64,000 nt of DNA from Earliella scabrosa. Taxonomy: Eukaryota; Basidiomycota; Agaricomycetes; Polyporales; Polyporaceae. Position 1 is the first letter of the stretch. The number at the start of each line of letters is the position of its first letter. The translations under genes and the position numbers were made by a program. The notes below the pieces were generated by a model. The model saw only the letters and a program-made list of their open reading frames with translations. It was not told the origin of the DNA and made no database searches. This document shows, piece by piece, positions 19,200 through 29,976 of the stretch. The stretch is taken from assembly GCA_022605405.1 (NCBI GenBank), contig JABYQQ010000008.1, forward strand, positions 1,550,001 to 1,614,000, read 5' to 3'.

Positions 19200-20484
19200 A
19201 TGAGTGTTATTGAGCAATTTGGTCTGCAGATGCCGGAGGATGTCTCGTTCTTCAAGAATGAGGATGCCCTCGTCAGGCTCCGGCACGCAGCCATCTACGA
19301 CTATCGGACCGCGCCCGAGCTTGACGATCATTTCATCCAATGCTCCTCGCACCTTTCTCAAAACCCTTTTGTCAGCCTTGTTCGTGGGATAGACGCGGGT
19401 GATGGAGAGAAGGTGCTAGACATCGGCCTCAGGTACGTCAAGTCAATTTTTCTACAGCTGAGCTAACACGTACAGTAGGCATTTCTCCGGCTGCTCTGTA
19501 CGAGAACCCAACATCGACCGCGCTATCTATACCTGGGAAATGATCACAGACCCGAACCATGTAACCGCCGTACCCGCCAAAAACATCACGCCTTCCCTCC
19601 TCGCCCGCGCCTACTCTTGCCTCTCCTACGCCTACTTCGAGCTCCACCAGCGTGCCAGCGTCGGCAACGCCGTTCCACACGACCCCACGCTCCCCTCGCA
19701 ACATCTTCTTCCCACCGACACGCCAGACGACGACCTATCGAACGATCTACTCTACCTCGCCGCAGTGTATGCGGACGCGACGGCTGAACACGGGCTCATT
19801 AGCCCTACCGTCTTGCACGCCGCGTCATACATCCTTCGCCTTGGGACGCGCGATGGGGTCGATCTCAAGCGGAGTCAGCGGTACGGTCCGCTGAAGCATC
19901 TCTGGCGTGCAGAAGAGGCGCGCACTCGGGAGTGGGAGGAGGAGCAGAAGAAGCAGGCCGTGAAGGTTGCGCGCACGCCGAATACATACATCTGCACCGC
20001 ACCGGGGTGCGGGATCGAAGGTACTCGGAAGAAGTCGCTCATGCGGTGTGCGGGCAAGTGTCCTATGGAACGCAAACCGCACTATTGCAGCAAGGAGTGC
20101 CAGAGAGGAGTACGCACACACCGTTCTCGCCGGGGTTGATAGGCCTTGGCTGACAGACCTCAATGACAGGACTGGAAGACACACAAGCCGTGGTGCAAGT
20201 CTGATGAAGATCTGGCGAAAGAATGTCCACGCCCGCCAGAGCCTTCGATCGACGGCGCACCGAGGTCGTTGCAGGGCGTTGATGGCTCGACGGTCATTGG
20301 GGCCGAGGACGCACCGGAGATGCCTGACCCGGGATATGTTGGGCCGGAACACGCGATCAATATCGAGCTGCCGGGAGAGGGGATGGTGAGACTCGTGTCG
20401 AGGAATCTGACTCCTGCGGTTATGCGGTGGATGCGGGACAAGACCGCGGAGGATCGGGCGTCGCGCGGGACGGACAATAAATGA
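19200..20484 (+). CDS. MYND-type zinc finger protein, 392 residues (intact copy)
   Basis: Exons 19200-19432, 19479-20109, 20170-20484; introns of 46 and 60 nt. Exons 2 and 3 join as CQRGDWKTHKPWC, which completes a MYND finger from about residue 265: C-x4-C, C-x3-C, HYC-x3-C, H-x3-C. The spacings C-x4-C and C-x3-C are wider than the usual C-x2-C. The preceding 260 residues are mostly helical (ARAYSCLSYAYFELHQ; ADATAEHGLISPTVLHAA) and not recognised. MYND fingers bind proline-rich partner peptides. The C-terminus (GPEHAINIELPGEGMVRL) is unrecognised. The start was chosen at the ATG shared with the left-arm copy; an upstream ATG at 19119 is possible. Confidence 0.78.
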
Positions 20485-20654
20485 AGCATCAAGGTTGCAG
20501 GATGGCGACGTTTCTTGTCCCTTCCCAGTCTCCAATGTTAATCGAACTGATTCATCACACCACACGAGCAAAGCGGACGTGTAATTCGAACTGAATATGG
20601 CATTATGCGCGTGCGGTATCGTAACTTCCTAACGCATTACCCGTAATACTGAAT

Positions 20655-21087
20655 CTAAAGCATGATGGGGACGCAGCCAATGGAGATGAGGCCACCCTGG
20701 TTGATCACAGGTAATCAGTCCCGCTTCATCGCGCACTATCCGAGTGTGTACTCACGACGTTGTTGTTCTCGCAGCACACAGGCCGAGTAGAGCACCCGCT
20801 GCCGCTTCCAACGCCCACGACGGAGAGTGGCGAGCATTCGAGACCGATCTTCGCCGTTACGTCCTGGACGGCGATCCCGAGCAGGGACAGGATGGCAGAG
20901 CCAGCATCGGAGTTCGCCTGTCCATGCCACCATCAGCCTGAGTCGATATGTACAGTGAACGGTATGCGATACGCACGCTCTCGAGCTTGTTGCAGCACTG
21001 AACGGGGCCCGTGTTGCACTTTGAGTCGCCAGCGGCCGCAACGGCGACGAAGGCGAGGGTGGCAATGGCAGCGACGCGGGAGAACAT
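20655..21087 (-). CDS. Class I hydrophobin, 104 residues
   Basis: Minus-strand exons 21087-20977, 20917-20756, 20696-20655. Signal peptide MFSRVAAIATLAFVAVAAA, then the eight-cysteine pattern: C..(TGPVQ)CC, C(SPLSVV...GSG)C, CC(ENNNV), GC near the end ([13 protein letters not shown]). The protein is secreted and self-assembles at air-water interfaces to coat aerial hyphae or fruiting structures. Exon lengths (54 codons for exon 2, 14 for exon 3) match those of the other hydrophobins here, indicating local duplication. Confidence 0.93.
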
Positions 21088-21872
21088 GGTGCTTGGTGAG
21101 TGCTAGAGTGCTGAGAAAGTGCGGAAGGCTGAAGAGGCTGTGAGTGCGAAGGAGTCGACTGCTGCTGGTCCCTCCTCAGCGACGACCAGGCCCTTATATA
21201 CGTGGACTGTGGTCCGTGCGGCCATCCCTCAGGCCTCAACCCTCGCTGCTCTTCACATTAGCATCCGGACGCGTTCAAGCGAAGCAGGCAAGTCGGTAAA
21301 CGAAGCCCACCGCTCGCCCGACACGAGCGTGGGCGCGGAGCGCGCGTCGGCAGGCGCAAGGTTAATTAAGCATAATGGTCGCTTCGCTGGCCTTGTCGCC
21401 GAGCTCGTGGCTAGTTACGTCTTCCTTTCAGGTCGCGTAGCTTCAGCGTTCGCAGCAAGGGTTGGTTGACGGCGAATAACCATCTCAATCATTCAGCGTG
21501 TCCGATGGCCCTGCCAGTGCTGGAATGGGCTGCATGCGGGTACGTCGTCGGTATGTTTTGGGTTGATCGTGCGAGCTGACTCGGAGTTCTAGCTGCGGCA
21601 GATTCAGACGTCCAATGCAGTCGTGCAAGGTAGATTGCAATTTTCGGCGCGGGGCAGCGTTGAAGATAATAAGCACCGGCCACATTCAGGCCATTATCTC
21701 GATGGTATACATCAACGGGCGGGTGCGGTGCATTTTTAGCTGATCAATGGTCTCTCTGTACTCTGACATGGTATGATGCCCTAGACGGACTGGGTCACCC
21801 TACAGCTGCCTACAGCGGTCTCAACTACGTTCCACGCATGTCCCCCTCGGTCCTTGACGAAACGCTGAGCGC
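21088..21872. other. Spacer between hydrophobin 1 and 2
   Basis: Holds the promoter of hydrophobin 1 and the 3' flank of hydrophobin 2 (both minus strand). No further gene seen. Confidence 0.45.
21192..21200 (-). promoter_or_regulatory. TATA box of hydrophobin 1
   Basis: TATATAAGG on the minus strand, about 105 bp before the ATG at 21087. Confidence 0.6.
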
Positions 21873-22354
21873 TCAGAGAATAACCGGGACACACCCGACG
21901 GATACAAGGCCGCCCTGTCAGTACGTGAGGTCAGCACGCATCACAAACGCGTCTGCGGCAACAAGGGACGTACGAAGCTGTTGTTCTCGCAGCAGACGGC
22001 GTTTGCAGAGCACGGGCTAGCTCCGCCGACCCCAAGGACAGTGATCGGAGTGCAGGTCAGCCCAACGGGCACATCAGCACCCAGTTGGATGCCGACCGCC
22101 TCAAGCATGTTGGCCAGTGCAGGGGAGGACGACTGTATGTTGGTACGCGAGAACAGTACGTCAGTTCATCGTGCGTTACGTTGGATGGTGGATAATCCTG
22201 AACAGCGAGCCGAACACACCTGTCCAACGCTCTCGCAGCACTGGAGAGTGCCGGTCGAGCAAGCGCCGCTGTTGGTCCGGGCCTTGTGGAGGCCGTGGGT
22301 GGCGACCGCAAGGAGCGGGAGCGCGGCGAAGGCGAGGGCGCGAGAGAGGATCAT
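21873..22354 (-). CDS. Class I hydrophobin, 111 residues
   Basis: Minus-strand exons 22354-22220, 22132-21974, 21914-21873. It starts [21 protein letters not shown] (signal peptide), followed by [39 protein letters not shown] and [13 protein letters not shown]: all eight cysteines in order. Tandem paralogue of the gene at 20655-21087 and closest in exon 3 style to the one at 24047. Intron 1 is 87 nt, intron 2 59 nt. Confidence 0.93.
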
Positions 22355-22457
22355 GATGCTGCCTAACGTAAGATGGTGGAGCTGTGGGTGCTGGAAGTGG
22401 GCGACCGTGGAAGTCGAGGCTCGACTGGTGAGTGCAAGTCTCCACTCCCGCTCGTTC

Positions 22458-22466
22458 CTTATACCA
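22458..22466 (-). promoter_or_regulatory. TATA box of hydrophobin 2
   Basis: GGTATAAGG on the minus strand, about 105 bp before the ATG at 22354. Confidence 0.55.
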
Positions 22467-23946
22467 CTAACGGAGAGCTTCCAGTTCCATGCCTCGGTCT
22501 GGGGAAGGGTGCCGTTCGTGGTTGGACGACGAGTTCTCCTCTCGAAGGACAACAGAGTCCCGAGATGGAAGACGCGATGAAGACCGCTCGAAGTACAAGA
22601 CGGTGGCGGGTGGTCGATTCGAGTGGCGGGATGGATCACGGAGAGGTGGGCATTCCGCGGACTTCGTGTGGTTCGATGGACTCGGGTGCAGTATGTCGCG
22701 ACGGCGGACTTCCTTCCATCTCGACCGGTCCTACTCATCTTTTCTCCATCGGTTCATCAGCCTCCACAAGCAAGGGTCCATGACCGCAACAGAGTGCGGC
22801 AGAGCGAGCCCCAGACGTCACAGGGGCAAGAGTCGTGAAAGCTCAAGAGGGGAGCAACTCAGCGAATTGGTCAGTGTTCGACTTATGTCTTGTGTGCGAG
22901 CTGAGTTTGGACACGCGTGACTTCATGCGCAGATACGCGCCGCCCTGCGGGTCTTGGGCGGGCGGCGCGCCTGCGGTCTATGGATATATTAACGCGCAGT
23001 AAGGGTGTATTGAATGAACGACGGAGAAACGAGGCATGAGGCCGCCTCGCTGATTGAGCGGGCAAGATGACGGACGGCCATGGCGTAGAGCGCTGTGGAA
23101 CGTTCGGCCGACATACGTGGACCGTTTCATCAGGATCCAGAAGTGCGAGATGTCCTTGGTATGTATGGAAGATGGCGGTTCGCAACAGCCACTGACACCG
23201 TGTATTTGTTCGTCAAGGCGAAAGGCTCCTGGTCTCCTCCTATACTTACCAGACGGACATTCCAGCGGCGGAAAGAAGACTTCGACCGCGGCCGCCCAAG
23301 TCCGATCGTTCCGCCACCAAACTTTCGGTGATGAGGCAAAATTATCTAGGTTTTGGACCGAAATAGGCCAAAACGTCAATTTGGACTCCAGATTTACGTT
23401 CGGGCGTCCAGACGTCGAGGACGCCTCGCGTGTCGGCACCACCGTCAGCGGTGCATGTCAAGGATCGGTTCTCGCCGGGACCGAGTCTGGCGCTGTACGA
23501 CTAACGTTAACGTGCTCCTCACTGACGGCAGCGACCAAAAGCTCCGGACGTGGTGATAATGGAGCACCTATGGTGAGCGTTCAATTCTGCGCCTCAGATG
23601 AGCTGAGGCTATAGGCTATGGACGGCGAGTCCCCATGCGGACGGTGGAGCATCTGCCATAGACCGGCTTCGTGTTCCTGCTGCCCAACAGCCCGTGATAG
23701 GTCGAACCGCTCCCGAGTGACGCACTTTGTTCGCTGTGCGGCCTTCTGGCGAAACGGGGTTGACTTGTCTGTATGTTGCGCAGAACGTGGTTAGTGCGCT
23801 TGACTTACGGAAAGGGCTCCGAGTTGCTCGGTCTCAGGACCGCCTCATGCCCCTCCCCTGTGACGTCGCGGTATGTGGGCCCCAATGATGTTAGGACTGA
23901 CGCGGACGAACGGGGGACAGCGAGCGGCTGTTGCGGGGATGACAGG

Positions 23947-23952
23947 TATAAA
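23947..23952 (+). promoter_or_regulatory. TATA box of hydrophobin 3
   Basis: TATAAA followed by GG, 95 bp before the ATG at 24047; same spacing as for the other two hydrophobins. Confidence 0.6.
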
Positions 23953-24046
23953 GGCGAGCGGTGGATGACAGCCTTTCGTCAGGTCGAGCACCCCCAATCG
24001 CCTTTTGTCATCCTTCGCTCTTCAGCACCCAGCTTCAGCAAGCAAG

Positions 24047-24494
24047 ATGATGTTCTCTCGCGCCGTCGCTATCGCTGTTTCTGCTATGCCCCTCCTTGCG
24101 GCCGCCAACCCCATCCAGGCTCGCGCCGACTGCGCGACGGGTCCTATTCAGTGCTGCGAGTCCACTGAGACGGTGAGAAATCTGAACTTTCGGGTGCCTT
24201 CATAGTATTGACTAGTACCGTTTACAGGCCGACTCCACCGCGGCTGCTGCCATTCTGGGCCTCCTCGGCATCGTCCTTCAAGATGTGAATGTGCTCGTCG
24301 GGCTTACCTGCTCGCCTGTCACCGTCATCGGCGTCGGAGGCAGCGGTAGCTGCGAAGCCCAAGCTGTGTGCTGCGAGAACAACAGTTTTGTACGTCCCAT
24401 TGAAATCCGATAGTTGTCACCTTCATGGAGATGTTACTGACTTCGGGTCTAGGGCGGTCTCATCTCCATTGGCTGCGTACCGGTCACCCTTTGA
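24047..24494 (+). CDS. Class I hydrophobin, 109 residues
   Basis: Exons 24047-24172, 24228-24389, 24453-24494 (42 + 54 + 14 codons with stop). Signal peptide [20 protein letters not shown], a possible Kex2-like site (QARAD), then [51 protein letters not shown]. All eight cysteines are present. A second ATG directly follows the first; either could start. Divergently oriented from hydrophobin 2. Confidence 0.94.
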
Positions 24495-25060
24495 ACGCGG
24501 ATATATGGGCTTCGAAGTTGGAGAACTCGTGTTCGAGGTGACCGTGACGGCGGAGTTCTGCAGCGATGCCAGTTGTGCCATGGAGATAGTAGCGAGTACT
24601 AGTGTTACTGTGTTGTGTATGTGGGAAATTTGCCTGGACTGTATGGAAAAAGTTGTATGCGCCCCTTTGTGGATGTGCAAGTTCATCGATGTTCATCAGC
24701 CAGCCGTCAGCTAGTACGGACGTCGTCGTCGGACGCTGTGACTTCTGAAGAGTCGCGATTCGCCATCGCGCACAGGTGACTTGTGACGTAACGCGTGTGG
24801 CACGTGACGGCGCTCACGGCTGCGCCGCGTGGCATTGACGCGTGGGTCGTCGGCCACAACTCTCGGCTGAGTCTCTGTCCAAGTCGTCTCTGGGGCTGTT
24901 GTCCTCCTTCTATCAACCACCTTCCAACTCAACTGACTGGCCTGACGCATGCTGCACGAGCTACGGCGACTTATCACGCACCTCTTGCTGTTGCTCAACC
25001 GACACTACGCGATCCGGCAAGCAGCTTGAAGGCTCCAAACACTTTGACACTGGCAGAGGA
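24495..25060. other. Intergenic between hydrophobin 3 and RAP1
   Basis: No gene recognised. Contains two ACGCGT boxes and a TGACGTAA (see the separate entry) upstream of RAP1. Confidence 0.45.
24784..24843 (+). promoter_or_regulatory. Two MluI cell-cycle boxes and a CRE-like site upstream of RAP1
   Basis: ACGCGT at 24791-24796 and 24838-24843, and TGACGTAA at 24784-24791, about 220-270 bp before the RAP1 ATG. ACGCGT is the MBF-bound MCB element of G1/S genes in yeasts; its function here is inferred only from sequence and position. Confidence 0.35.
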
Positions 25061-28000
25061 TGGTTAAGACTGTGTAAGTTCAGTGACATCTTACCTTGAG
25101 GATATATGACTGACAACGAACAGTCGCACGGAGTTTACTGAGCGTGACGATGACTTACTTGCGCAATACATCGCCAAGTACAATCCGCAGAAGGAGGGGC
25201 GAACTGGGAATGCACTGTACAAGCAGTTGGAAGCGAATGTACGTCCTGCTTCGTCGATTCGCCTCTCACTTCTCCTGAGTAGCATGCTCCGTGGTAGGTT
25301 GAGGGAAAGTGGGCCTTTGCCAAGCGTCATTCGTGGCAGTCCTGGCGCGAGCGATACAGGACCAATGAAGCTCGTTTCGACCGCTTGATTACCAAACACA
25401 TCAAGAAATTCCACCGAGGAGAGCCATCCCAGCCATCTGCTCCAGTCTCACAACAGCCATCTACTACGGGCAAACGCGTACGAGTACCCTTCACGGCGGA
25501 GGATGATCAGAACCTTGTGGAATTCCTCGCGTCGTGCGACCGGAATGCGGGGACGAGAGGTGGCCAGAAGCTGTACATGCGGCTCCAAAGCGTGAGTTCT
25601 TCGTATTCCTGCTCTTGAATACCCATGAACTCCTTCCCTACCCTCAACACGGGACGCGGCCATGCACTAACAGCATGACGACTACCCCTGGGCTTCACGG
25701 CATCCATGGCAATCCTGGCGCGAGCGTTACCAGAACAACCAGGATTGGTTCAACTGGGCCGTACACAAGTTCCTGGCGGATGAGCACGAAGCCTTCGACG
25801 ACCCAGAGCCGCCGCGCCCCAAGACCTCCGACGACATCCTCGTGCGCAAGAAGCCGTCCCAACGAGTAATGGCCGAGGCCGCGACGCTCGATAAGCGTAA
25901 GCGGGACAGCGCGCAACGAAGCGCTAGTGAAGATGACGCACCACCGAGGAAGAAGTCGCGCATTCAAGAGCCAGCGGTCCAACCAGCGCAGCGCCCTGTC
26001 GCTGGCCCGTCGAAACGAAGAGATACGGCTCCAGAGCACATCCCGCAGAAGGCAGATGTGGAGGCGGGAGGCGCACAACGTCGAGATGCGGACATAGGGG
26101 CGGGAAGCAAGTCCCGGCGCAATGCTTCGGATGGTGATGCGGATGCAGCAGAAGAGGACTCCGGATCGGAAGAGGACGACGAAGATGTAGAAGAAGATCT
26201 AGGCCCTCCCGGGCCCGAGGACTACCACGGGGAGATCTTTGGGTCTCCGACCGAGACCGAGGACAGTGCACGAGTTCCGAAGAGGCGCACGACGCCTCCG
26301 TCCGACTCCTCCGAGGAACGGGAGGAGCTGTACGGTCTCCTCGAGGACAGCGTACAGCAGGAACATGACGGCGAAGACGGAATGGACGATGATGGTCTCG
26401 CTGATCGGACATTGATCGGGCAGGCGGGGTGCGTGGTGCTTGGCGTTGCGACGTGGGGACGAGCCTTCGTGCATCGAGTGCTGACAATGATGGCATATAT
26501 TGCAGAGCAGCGGATCATGGTGGACGCGAGGAGCCTCGAGCAGGTGAAGACGTTCCCGTACTGTCGAAGACTCCTCCATCAGGTGCATCCCCGCCCGCTC
26601 GAAGGCACATAGAGCGCATAGAGCGGAATATCGAAGCGGGCCCTGCCACATCGAGTGTCTCCCCGACTGAAGCAGCAGATAAGCGTCACCGTCGTGGACA
26701 CGCTCATTCACCCGCGCCGCCGCGCAAACACCCGAAGCGCATACGCAAGGCTGCCGACGAGGACTTCTTCGGCACACCGAAGTCGAGTCAGGCGTCGTCA
26801 TCTTCTGGGGACAATACAGCCATCGACTCGCCCACGGCGGAGCACGTCGCTCATGTCCGCGCGCAGCGCCATCAGGACGACGCTGAGGGCACCTTCGAGC
26901 GTCCGAGGGAACCTCCGCAATTACACGAGGGACCGTGGAACAAGGCGCTATCGGACGGTCGCAGACAGCCACGGGTAAGCCCGTCGGGCAAGTCGCGCCG
27001 CAAGTCAGGTGTGGACTTCGAGGAAGAGGCCGAAGTCATCGGGACACAGGACGAGTTTGAGGGCGTCGACGAGGGAGAGAATAAAGCGGACGAGGACAAT
27101 GAGCAGGCTAGTCCTACGCAGTGGCCACCTGTTCGACGCAAGGACTCGAAGACAACGGTGCCCGTCACGCCTACGCATCCTCCCCCACAGGACAAGGGCA
27201 AGGCGCGCGAGCTCGTCACGACCGAAAGGATTGTCAGCGTGAAGACGGTGCGCACCGTCAAGCATCGCGTTCCGCGAGCATCAAACGGCACCCCCTACGT
27301 TCGTAGCACTGTCCCGGTGGATGGGGATGACGCAGTATCCCCAGAGGTTACTGAACCGGCGGGGAGACGAGAACCCGAGCCGGAGCCATCTCAGCACCAT
27401 CCGTTCAGCCAGCCCACCATTCCACCCCGCATGGCGGCGTCCCATAGCAATGACTCAACGCGTTCGGGCTCCAGCCACTCCACAACTAATGGGGTCTTTC
27501 CCCGCGTCAATCCTGATGTTCCTCTCTCCAAAGTTCACATGTCGAGCTTCCAGAGGATGCTTCAACGTGACAGCAGCCCGCCGAAGGCGACGTATCCACA
27601 GTCTTCACCTTCGAAGGCCGAGAGGGACGCAAAGCTTGCTGCGACTGGCCGTCTGTCTGCAGCTGATCGTCGAATAGGTGCAAAGCGAGCTGCAGTTCCT
27701 CTGACGGCGTTGGCCCGGGAAACTATGTCCCCGCCTGGCAGGCTCAGCGACGACTCCGGAGAGCGGTTCTCAAGGTTCGATACACGAGACGAAGATTTGC
27801 CTGTCGTACGCGTGCCACCGACCGCTCAGTCCTCCCCTCTCCAGATGAGGCATGATCGCGGCCGAGGCGATCGGGAGGTGTTCAATGAGCTCGGACCCAT
27901 TGCATCCACTTCTCGCAGCCAACGCATCGCACATGGGTACGGAGAACGGCGTACAGACAGGGGCAACGTCCGACCAAGTCCCCCGTCCAGCGCCATTGGG

Positions 28001-29062
28001 CACGCTCGTCGACACACTCTCGGAGGTCCGGAGGCACACGACACCTTCTCCGAAACGGATAGCGTCCGCCGAACACGGGCGTCGTTCCGACAATCGCTCC
28101 CCTCGCACTTCTCCATCGGAGACGACCTCCGCGCTCACAGCACCGCGTTGAGCCTGCTATTTAATCCACACCGCTCCGGCTCGAGCCACACGCGCTCGTA
28201 CTCGCTCTCCCGCTCGTCCACGTCCCCCGCGCGTTCGGTAGACGCCTCGCTCGTGGACACGCTGCCCCCGAACGAGCTGGAGCTCGTGAAGGAGATCGGG
28301 ATGCAGAGCGTGCTGCGCATCATGGCCGACAACCACGGGTTCAGCGAAGAGACGGTGCGCCAGGTGTACGCCCAGACGCGCTCGCTCGAGGTCGCGGACC
28401 ATGTGCTGCGGGAGATGCGCATCAGGGCAAACGACGCTGCGAACGATGCGCTCGAGTCGCTCGTTGCGGACGAAGAGGAGGAGGAGGAGGAGGATGAAGA
28501 TAGGGATGATGACGGAGATGTCCTCATGCGGAACGAGGATGCGGAGGAGGACGGCGGTGAGAGTGGGAGTGTCGTTGACGATCCGGAGGACGATGATGAG
28601 GCTGCACCCGCGGATCGCAACGGCCGGCACGACGAGGCGGAGGTTGAGCGTTTCCTTGACCAGGGCGAGGACAGCTGGCTGCAGAACGGCGGCCCACAGG
28701 CTGAGAGCAGTCGGCTCGACGCGTCGCACCGGGAGCCCGTCCGCGTTAGCGTGCCCAGACGACAGCAAGTTCTGCACATCACCCCCGTTGAGCCTGGTCC
28801 GGAGGCAACTCGGGTCGAGCCGTACTCGCCACCGAAACACACCCGGGCGTTGAGGGATATCAAGAGGAAGAGCGTTGACGCTAGTCGTACTGTGCAGGCC
28901 TCAGACACGAGGAGCCCTGCTGCGATGCGTCAGAATCCGCCGACCGATGTCAGCTTGGGACAACTTGCGCGCTTGACACCGGACCAGTGGCGGAGCCTCG
29001 GTCCTACGGGGGTGAAGATTGCGACTGGGAAGGCTCTGGGGAAACTCTTGGAATTGGATTGA
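25061..29062 (+). CDS. RAP1: RAP1-like telomere protein with two Rap1-Myb domains, 1,244 residues
   Basis: Exons 25061-25074, 25124-25238, 25298-25591, 25674-26428, 26506-29062 (3,735 nt in frame). A 14-nt first exon encodes MVKT and part of V. Two Rap1-type Myb domains follow. The first (about residues 8-85) has FTERDDDLLAQYI...RHSWQSWRERY. The second (about 108-185) has FTAEDDQNLVEFL...RHPWQSWRERY. The middle is long, acidic and low-complexity, with basic patches. A helical C-terminal region at about 970-1040 (NELELVKEIGMQSVLRIMADN, ETVRQVYAQT) resembles a Rap1 C-terminal (RCT) domain, followed by another acidic run. No BRCT domain precedes the Myb repeats, unlike yeast Rap1. Predicted to be nuclear, acting in shelterin-like telomere protection through protein or DNA contacts. 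Family firm, exact orthology inferred. Confidence 0.85.
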
Positions 29063-29976
29063 ACCTCGTATATACAAGGGGGCTTGTATGAGTATGTCAG
29101 TAAGGCGTTTACCGTCTCTTGCTTGGACTTGTTTCATTCGCTTGCACATGCTTTCGTGTTGTCGACTATGCGCGCCGGGTTCGGGTTGTGATTCATTCTG
29201 TTGTTCTCTTGCTCACATGTGAATTTGCTGAATTTGTACCAACAATGCCAGTAGCCTCAGCTGCTCTTCATGATCCGGACGGTGCGACTGAAATTCTAGG
29301 CCTTAGAGTCGGCCTTAGGCGTGCGTCTCCTAGGTATGGATAGCGTCCCCGTCCTGCACAGGGATGCTCGCCTCGACTGTGCAGTGAAGCGTCATCTCGA
29401 ACGGCCGTGCACCGGGGGTGCTCTAGATGCTGGGAAGGGCAGATATTCAGGGGCGCCTCGATGGTTTGTTTACACGTACCCCACACTGCCGATATTCGAC
29501 TTTGATATAACTGGTGCGTTTTCCCAAAATACACGCAATCGGGGCCTTATGACAGCCGTGGCTCGCCCCCTCATGTTCGAGATTCCTCCTAGTGCTGGCC
29601 ACCGCGGCCGCACCCTTCATTCAGCTAGAGTACCTTCAGATATGAGGAGGATTATGTGTGGAGTCATTACAGAGCCAGATTCCCTATCATATAACCCCAT
29701 CGAATCTAGGTGACATGCCTAATTGAGCGGATGGTCCGCAGCACCGCCACGCACATGGCGCTTACGAGTCGAAGCTCGTTTCGGACAGACCGTGCTTCCG
29801 CCTCTTGGTCACCAGTGTCAGTCAGCACTGGGGTATCATGTCATAACCATCCCAAGTCAACACAGTAATCGCGAGCAAAGCGGGCTAGGATTCACACAGC
29901 GCATAAGTATAGTGACTGTACCTACCGTATACCGCCAGCGCGACCCACGACCATTAGACGTCTCACAGACCTCACC
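29063..29976. other. Convergent intergenic region, no gene seen
   Basis: Lies between the 3' ends of RAP1 (plus) and the kinase (minus). Frames of up to 160 codons have no motif. Confidence 0.45.

Larger units (their letters stand above)
17640..20160. repeat. Right arm of the inverted segmental duplication
   Basis: Reverse-complement match to 5808-8400. This arm keeps the complete MYND gene, so it is likely the older or better preserved copy. Its inner edge lies about 160 bp downstream of the disrupted DUF6593 gene. Confidence 0.85.
22355..24046. other. Intergenic, 1.7 kb between divergent hydrophobin genes
   Basis: Promoter space for hydrophobins 2 (minus) and 3 (plus). Frames up to 186 codons lack motifs, overlap on both strands and are not supported. 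Confidence 0.45.

Noticed and set aside
24842..25099. 85-codon frame upstream of RAP1 as an N-terminal BRCT exon
   Set aside because: Composition (Ser/Cys-rich) does not fit BRCT, and the ATG at 25061 joins cleanly to exon 2.
28135..28908. Ser-rich 257-codon minus frame
   Set aside because: Antisense of the acidic C-terminal run of RAP1; poly-Ser arises from reverse-complemented GAG/GAT repeats.
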